The position numbers were made by a program, and so were the translations under genes. Below, one piece after another: positions 58,399 to 64,000 of a stretch of 64,000 nucleotides of DNA. The DNA is from Orychophragmus violaceus (lineage: Eukaryota; Streptophyta; Magnoliopsida; Brassicales; Brassicaceae), in assembly GCA_030180135.1 (NCBI GenBank), contig CM058234.1, positions 28,988,766 to 29,052,765 of the forward strand, given 5' to 3'. Numbering within the stretch: the stretch's first letter is position 1; each line of letters starts with the position of its first letter. The notes under the pieces were generated by a model that worked only from the letters and a program-made list of their open reading frames with translations, did not search any database and was not told the origin of the DNA.

Positions 58399-61300
58399 AT
58401 GGAATATTACAAGAAGCTGAAGAAGACGTATGATGCGTCTGACTCATGTATTTATGTTATCGAACTTAATGTTATGTCTTCTAGTTCTACTTCGTGGGTA
58501 TTGGATACCGGCTGCGGTGCTCATATTTGTACTGATGTGCAGGCACTAAGAAACAGTAGAACGCTGAAGAAAGGACAAGTGGAGCTACGGGTCGGGAATG
58601 GAGCTAAGGTTGCTGCACGGGCTGTAGGCACCTACGATTTGTCTTTACCTTCGGGCATGGTTTTAGCTTTGAATAATTGCTATTTTGTACCTGCGATTAG
58701 CAGAAACATAATTTCAGTTTCCGTTTTGGATTTGGAAGGTTTTGATTTTGCTGTTAAGAATAAAGTTTGTTCTTTTAATCGTGATGGTACATTTTATGGT
58801 AGCGCCCCATTAGTTAATGAGTTATATGTCTTAAACCAAGAAATGTCTGTCTTTAACATAAATGCAAAGCGGTTTAAGTCAAATGACGAAAACCCGACTT
58901 TCTTATGGCATTGTCGTTTGGGCCATATCAATGAGAAACGCATTCAGAGGCTACATCGAAATGGGCTTCTGGGCTCATTTGATTTTGAATCATGTGAGAA
59001 ATGCGAATCTTGTTTGATGGGCAAAATGGCTAGAGCCCCTTTCAACAAACCGAATGAAAGGGCTAGTGATCTATTGGGCCTTGTTCATGCTGATGTATGT
59101 GGGCCAATGAGCACCGTTGCCAGAGGAAATTACAAATACTTCATTACCTTCACTGATGATTTCAGTAGGTATGGCTATGTCTATTTGATGAGACACAAGT
59201 CAGAATCCTTTGATAGATTCAAGGAATTCAAGAATGAAGTACAGAACCAACTTGGCAAAAGTATCAAAGTTCTGCGATCGGATCGCGGAGGAGAATACTT
59301 GAGTCAAGAGTTCAGCGACTATCTGAGCGAGTGTGGAATTGTTTCACAACTCACTCCTCCTGGAACACCCCAATGGAATGGAGTGTCAGAGAGGAGGAAT
59401 CGAACCTTATTGGATATGGTTCGGTCTATGATGAGTCATTCAAATCTTCCATTATCCTTTTGGGGATACGCTCTAGAAACGTCTGCGTTTACACTAAATA
59501 GGGTGCCATCTAAATCAGTGGAAAAGACACCACATGAATTGTGGACTGGGAACATTCCTAGTCTGTCTTTCCTGAAGAATTGGGGTTGTGAGGCTTATGT
59601 CAAACGTTTAATCTCTGACAAGCTCGCACCCAAATCAGATAAATGCTACTTCATTGGTTATCCTAGGGAAACCAAGGCATACTACTTTTACAACCAATCT
59701 GAGAACAAAGTATTTGTTGCTCGGGACTGTTCTTTTCTTATGAGAGAATTTCTTTCTAAGAAAAACAGCGGGAGTAAAGTACATCTCGAAGAAATTCAAG
59801 ATGCACAGGAAACTGCTCAACCTGTTGAGGGAGAGCAGCAGTTGGATCCACAAAGTTCTGTGGAACCCGCGCCTGTGGAGCCTGAAGTTCGCAGATCCGG
59901 AAGGATCCGTCACGAACCCGAGAGATACTATGGATTTCTCGTGACAAATTGCAATGATCTGATGATCATTGAAAGTGACGAACCGGCGACCTTCGTGGAA
60001 GCAATGATGGGCCCGGACTCCGAAAAGTGTCTTGGAGCCTCTAAATCCGAAATGGGATCCATGTCAGAAAACCAAGTATGGTCCTTGGTCGATTTACCTA
60101 ATGGTGCAAAAGCCATTGAGTGTAAATGGATTTTCAAGAAGAAGATTGACGTGGATGGCAATGTGCAAATTTACAAAGCGAGGTTGGAGGCTAAAGGTTT
60201 CAAGCAAATTCATGGTACTGACTATGATGAAACCTATTCCCCAGTCGCTATGCTTAAATCCATTCGGATTCTTCTAGCAACTGCCGCTCATTATGACTAT
60301 GAGATTTGGCAGATGGATGTCAAAACCGCATTCCTGAATGGTATTCTGGAAGAGGATGTGTATATGACACAGCCTGAAGGTTTTGTAGATACTAAGAATG
60401 CTAGGAAGGTATGCAAGCTTCATAAATCCATTTATGGATTGAAGCAAGCATCACGGAGTTGGAATCTTCGTTTTGATGAAGCAGTAAAACAATTTGGTTT
60501 CGTCAAGAACGAGGAAGAACCATGTGTATACAAGAAGACTAGTGGGAGCAGAATTGCGTTTCTTGTACTGTATGTCGATGACATACTCCTTCTCGGTAAT
60601 GACGTTCTGTTGCTTCAGTCTGTTAAGACTTGGCTCGGAAGTTGTTTTTCCATGAAAGACATGGGAGAAGCCGCGTACATCCTTGGAATCAGAATCTACA
60701 GAGATAGAGTGAACATGCTGATTGGATTGTGCCAGGACACTTATATTGATAAGGTATTGCACAGATTCAAGATGCATGATTCCAAGAAGGGCTTCATACC
60801 AATGTCTCATGGCATTAGTCTCAGCAAGAAGCAGTGTCCGGCGACACATGCTGAGCGAGAGCGCATGGATAGGATTCCTTATGCTTCTGTAATAGGATCT
60901 ATCATGTATGCCATGCTCTGCACTCGTCCAGATGTAGCTTACGCGTTAAGCATGATGAGTAGATACCAATCTGATCCAGGTGAAGTTCACTGGATAGCTG
61001 TCAAGAATATTCTTAAGTATTTGAGGCATACTAAGGATAAGTTCCTGGTGTATGGAGGAAGGGAAGAACTTGTGGTGAATGGATTCACCGATGCACGTTT
61101 TCAGACGGACAGAGACGATTTCCGATCACAGTCTGGATATGTCTTCTGTCTAAATGGCGGTGCAGTGAGCTGGAAGAGCTCTAAGAAGAATACCGTAGCT
61201 GATTCCACGACGGAAGCTGAATATGTTGCTGCTTCAGAAGCGGCAAAAGAAGCTGTTTGGATCAAGAAGTTCATGACTGAACTTGGTGTGGTTCCGAGTA

Positions 61301-61554
61301 TCTTGGAGCCAGTGGCTTTGTTTTGTGACAACAATGGAGCCATTGCTCAGGCGAAAGAACCCAGATCACACCAGAAGTCCAAACACGTAGAGAGGAGGTA
61401 TCACCTGATTCGTGATATCGTCAATAGAGGTGATGTGAAGATCAGCCGAGTTCCGACGGACGAGAATGTCGCTGATCCTATGACTAAGCCACTCCCAAGG
61501 CCTAAGCAAGAGAGTCATACGACTGCTGTAGGCATTAGAGATCCTAAGATGTAA
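58399..61554 (+). CDS. Element C pol polyprotein (protease, integrase, RT, RNase H), open frame
   Basis: 1,051 residues are open from the first ATG, which lies just after the gag zinc knuckle; the true frame starts further upstream. Domains in order: aspartic protease (WVLDTGCGAH, Asp near residue 36), pre-integrase HHCC finger (HCRLGH...CEKCESC, about 172-210) and integrase catalytic triad (HADVCGP near 230, RSDRGGEY near 293, GVSERRN near 330). Then reverse transcriptase (QMDVKTAFLNGILEEDVYM near 640, YVDDILLLGN near 725) and RNase H (TEAEY near 945, CDNNGA near 975, NVADPMTKPLP near 1022). These enzymes copy the element's RNA into DNA and integrate it in the nucleus. All key residues that I checked are present. 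Because gag is broken, the copy is probably not autonomous but could supply enzymes. Confidence 0.93.
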   Translation: MEYYKKLKKTYDASDSCIYVIELNVMSSSSTSWVLDTGCGAHICTDVQALRNSRTLKKGQVELRVGNGAKVAARAVGTYDLSLPSGMVLALNNCYFVPAISRNIISVSVLDLEGFDFAVKNKVCSFNRDGTFYGSAPLVNELYVLNQEMSVFNINAKRFKSNDENPTFLWHCRLGHINEKRIQRLHRNGLLGSFDFESCEKCESCLMGKMARAPFNKPNERASDLLGLVHADVCGPMSTVARGNYKYFITFTDDFSRYGYVYLMRHKSESFDRFKEFKNEVQNQLGKSIKVLRSDRGGEYLSQEFSDYLSECGIVSQLTPPGTPQWNGVSERRNRTLLDMVRSMMSHSNLPLSFWGYALETSAFTLNRVPSKSVEKTPHELWTGNIPSLSFLKNWGCEAYVKRLISDKLAPKSDKCYFIGYPRETKAYYFYNQSENKVFVARDCSFLMREFLSKKNSGSKVHLEEIQDAQETAQPVEGEQQLDPQSSVEPAPVEPEVRRSGRIRHEPERYYGFLVTNCNDLMIIESDEPATFVEAMMGPDSEKCLGASKSEMGSMSENQVWSLVDLPNGAKAIECKWIFKKKIDVDGNVQIYKARLEAKGFKQIHGTDYDETYSPVAMLKSIRILLATAAHYDYEIWQMDVKTAFLNGILEEDVYMTQPEGFVDTKNARKVCKLHKSIYGLKQASRSWNLRFDEAVKQFGFVKNEEEPCVYKKTSGSRIAFLVLYVDDILLLGNDVLLLQSVKTWLGSCFSMKDMGEAAYILGIRIYRDRVNMLIGLCQDTYIDKVLHRFKMHDSKKGFIPMSHGISLSKKQCPATHAERERMDRIPYASVIGSIMYAMLCTRPDVAYALSMMSRYQSDPGEVHWIAVKNILKYLRHTKDKFLVYGGREELVVNGFTDARFQTDRDDFRSQSGYVFCLNGGAVSWKSSKKNTVADSTTEAEYVAASEAAKEAVWIKKFMTELGVVPSILEPVALFCDNNGAIAQAKEPRSHQKSKHVERRYHLIRDIVNRGDVKISRVPTDENVADPMTKPLPRPKQESHTTAVGIRDPKM

Positions 61555-62383
61555 TCTTGATTCTAGTGGGAGTTTTAGTTTTATTTTAGTTATAATAAGA
61601 TGCTCTTGTAAACACACTTTGGATATGTTTAATGAAATTTGATTTCAGCATTATTTATTGTGATCTAAATAATGGTCCCAAAATAAGTGTATGTCATATT
61701 ATAGGTCATCAAGTTGAGGACTTGATCATAAAACCCTATAAGTTATAGATGACGTAAATTATGTTTTGTTCCTAGTCGAGGTTGTCAAAATGGGACACTG
61801 ACAATTGCGAGAGACTAGCTTGTGAGGTGACTGTTGACTAAGTTTCATGGAGTCAACGATATGATTATCGCAGTCAGTCACAGAGATATATGTTGGTGAA
61901 CATATGATCGGACATGACCCACTAATGAGAAGTCTCCAGGATAGTTATATATGTGTCATGAGAGGTTCTCATTACGACTATAGAGTATAGTCCTTAGACC
62001 TGAGTTCATCATGCTTTCTTGCATATGAATTGATACACTTTGACCTTGTCAAACGTCGACCCTTAACTGGCGACTATAATGGTACTGTTCAGGTATATCA
62101 TGAAGTGTGCGTTGAAATAGGTATGAAACAAGATGGGATTTGTCCCTCCTGATTAACGGGAGATAAATATCTCAAGGCCTATCGAAGATTTAATACTGAG
62201 AGAATGTGTGGCCGCACTCAAACGAACTGTAGTTCAGTTGTTTGTATTTTTCAGTATAAGATCAGGAGTTCGATAAACACGATGTTGGCTTAATAAGGAT
62301 GACACCAATCTTGCCTTATGCCAAATCAAGATATAGAGACAAAAGGATTATAGGAATTGATGATTCCAGTACAAGTGGGAGAT
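61555..62383 (+). other. 3' UTR and polypurine tract of element C
   Basis: Non-coding 829 bp, homologous to the 3' UTRs of elements D and A. It ends CAAGTGGGAGAT directly before the LTR. Such a long conserved non-coding 3' region is a shared trait of the three elements. Confidence 0.8.
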
Positions 62384-63031
62384 TGTTGGGATAGTGTCCT
62401 GAAATCACACTTGTACTCACTCCTGATGATAGTTGTGTGTCGAGATCAGACATTCGTATAATACTGGGCGGTTGCAATGTTTTGCTAGAAGCCTCTTGTA
62501 ATCTGTAAGTTGTAGACTTACTACCAGTATTATATGATCCTATAGGGTCACACACCTAAGCAAACTGGAAGCGTTAAATATGGGCATGATCATTATAGTA
62601 ATGATCGTATGGATGTGTATTGGATACACATCAATAATGAGTTTCGGGTAGTGTGTCGATCGACACAGTATGTGTGTCGATCGACACAGGGTCGATTCCG
62701 AAACTGAGTTTCGGTTTTATGACTTAAACGAATCTGATTAATTATGGTTTGGTTTAAGTCATTCCAGGTCTTTATATAGTCATATAGTTTCGACCTGGAA
62801 CCCTAGCCGTCGAGTTTTTCTCTGACAGAAAAGCAGAAACACCAGAACTCAGAGATCCCAAAGATCCGGCACTAGCATCCCGGTTCCCAGCTTGTGTGCG
62901 TGTGTATCTGGTAGAGGCGAAGCATCTGAGTCGCTAGATCTCGTTCACCAATCATTCCCCTGCCAGATCAAGGTAAGAACGAGGTTGGTAAATTCAATAT
63001 AATGAACCCTAGATCCTGTGGCGATCCAACA
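62384..63031 (+). repeat. Element C 3' LTR
   Basis: 648 bp, TG...CA, uninterrupted. The palindrome module at 62653-62687 has two identical perfect palindromes GTGTCGATCGACAC 7 bp apart. A TTATATA box near 62772 lies inside an imperfect inverted repeat AGGTC...GACCT. Confidence 0.95.
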
Positions 63032-63036
63032 CTTAT

Positions 63037-64000
63037 TTCTATTGACCTTGGCGGTCATGTGTTCTGTGTTAGAATCCCAGTGAGTCTGTGTGTTTACTTT
63101 ATTGCACTAGGAATCTAGGGTGCGTTAGATCCCGCAAGTCTAGGTTTGAAAGCGTTATGGTAGTTCTGACCCGATTAGATCCTCGGTAGTTGCCTGACCG
63201 GTTCACGTGGTGAATCTGGTTATGGTGTGAACCTACTGAGTGAAGCCGGTAGGTGTGTAGTCCGGAGAATATTGGACTGCATGGAAACTTAGGCTATCGT
63301 GGGGGTAGCCAGAGTCGTTGTGTATCGATGGACTGATAACAGTGTCCTAGGTCGTAGGACTTCGTGTTTACGTGTAGGAGTCGTGGGTAGTTTTAGTTAC
63401 CATGGCGGTAGCTAAGTATTCTCGTGGAAGTTACCGAGTTCGCATAGTGGGCCCAATTGTGTTAAGGTTGGTTTTCGCGATAGATAGATCGAGTCCAATC
63501 GAGGACATGTGCCGCACTTACTTCGATTTCCGTAATCTTTCCTTTTGAAAGAGAATGCTTGTGTGTTGTGGGTTTATCATGTCACTGTGGTATGTGATAA
63601 ACTATTTCTTTCTTTATGATTGTTATTTTTGGTTTTGGGCCGGGAATTAGTATTCGTAGGTTAGACTAGAAGCCTTTAGTGGGAATCGACTCGCTAGGTG
63701 ATTCTAGATCATTCATTAGACTCTTTTTGTTGTTTTCAGGTTTAGCAACGACGGACGTGGGAGGTCCTCGGTGTAGTTTCGGGATTTCTTGTGGGCCAGA
63801 GATCTTTGATTCGATATTTGTTTGTTGTATTTCGGTTCGAGTTTTCATGGCGCCTATTATTTCTAATTGTTTGTAATTAGTTTAAATAGGAAAAATTGTT
63901 TGTAAATTACTCAATTACTTAGAAATAAAATTGCTTCCCTGATATTTGGTTTAGTCCGAACCGACACAACTCGTGGAAGTAATACAGGTTGAAAAACTTT
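63037..64000 (+). repeat. Element E LTR-like sequence, right part (continues beyond the window)
   Basis: Continuation of the sequence interrupted at 48711, as shown by the CTTAT duplication on both sides of element C. It is non-coding; short open frames near 63670-63870 resemble nothing. The element's far end is outside the window. Confidence 0.4.

Larger units (their letters stand above)
48712..63031 (+). mobile_element. Element C: full-length copia retrotransposon with nested element D
   Basis: It is bounded by the 5-bp target duplication CTTAT (48707-48711 and 63032-63036). The LTRs are 648 bp each: the 5' LTR is split into 48712-49000 and 55917-56275 by element D, and the 3' LTR is 62384-63031. 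I count about 13 differences between them (about 2%). A tRNA-Met primer site follows the 5' LTR and a polypurine tract precedes the 3' LTR. Without D the element is about 7.4 kb. Pol is one open frame; gag carries a stop and a frameshift. Confidence 0.93.

Overview
This is plant nuclear DNA, most likely from the mustard family (Brassicaceae). One 16-exon gene closely resembles an Arabidopsis TFIIIC90-type WD40 protein, and a broken gene copy resembles the Arabidopsis ecdysoneless/SGT1-like gene. Introns are GT-AG and A/T-rich, and the rest is dominated by plant hAT, LINE, SINE, Ty1/copia and Ty3/gypsy elements. The species cannot be fixed from the sequence. There are no bacterial features such as operons or ribosome binding sites.

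Layout. 1-3.1 kb: two hAT-type DNA transposons with perfect 8-bp target duplications; the first contains a broken copia fragment. 3.2-9.4 kb: the only intact host gene (16 coding exons, 885 residues), with a SINE in its presumed 5' UTR intron. 9.8-12.2 kb: an Ac-like non-autonomous hAT packed with AAACGG motifs, then a poly(A)-tailed non-coding retroposon. 12.2-20.7 kb: A/T-rich DNA with a doubtful Helitron, the ecdysoneless-like pseudogene, telomere-like CCCTAAA tracts, two tandem arrays (about 250 bp and 412 bp units) and a cluster of AAATCYGYAACA motifs. 20.7-25.9 kb: a decayed LINE (minus strand) whose 5' end forms a palindrome with arms of about 178 bp. 26.8-34.5 kb: the 3' half of a Tat-lineage gypsy element with a spliced antisense ORF and a 3' LTR. 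34.5-44 kb: a minus-strand copia element (copia B) split in its RNase H by a young deletion derivative, element A (LTRs differ at 3 of 662 sites). 45-46.3 kb: a minus-strand poly(A) retroposon-like stretch. 46.3-64 kb: a triple nest. Copia element C (48,712-63,031, target duplication CTTAT) sits in an LTR-like sequence, and copia element D (49,001-55,911, target duplication GTATG) sits inside the 5' LTR of C.

Most unusual signal. Elements C and D carry about 18 copies of a 35-bp module made of two 14-bp palindromes (GTGTCGATCGACAC and near variants) separated almost always by exactly 7 bp, so the centres lie 21 bp apart. The module occurs in LTRs, in the leader between primer-binding site and gag, and even inside the integrase of D. 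It occurs in both orientations, and some copies have outer inverted arms (TTTTCGC/GCGAAAA). D itself integrated into the 7-bp spacer of one module. The same LTRs carry further hairpins whose stems change in a compensating way. A second, independent array of small inverted repeats with covarying arms lies downstream of the Tat pol region.

The host gene probably acts in RNA polymerase III transcription. Everything else is mobile DNA at different stages of decay, and only element C still has an essentially complete pol reading frame.
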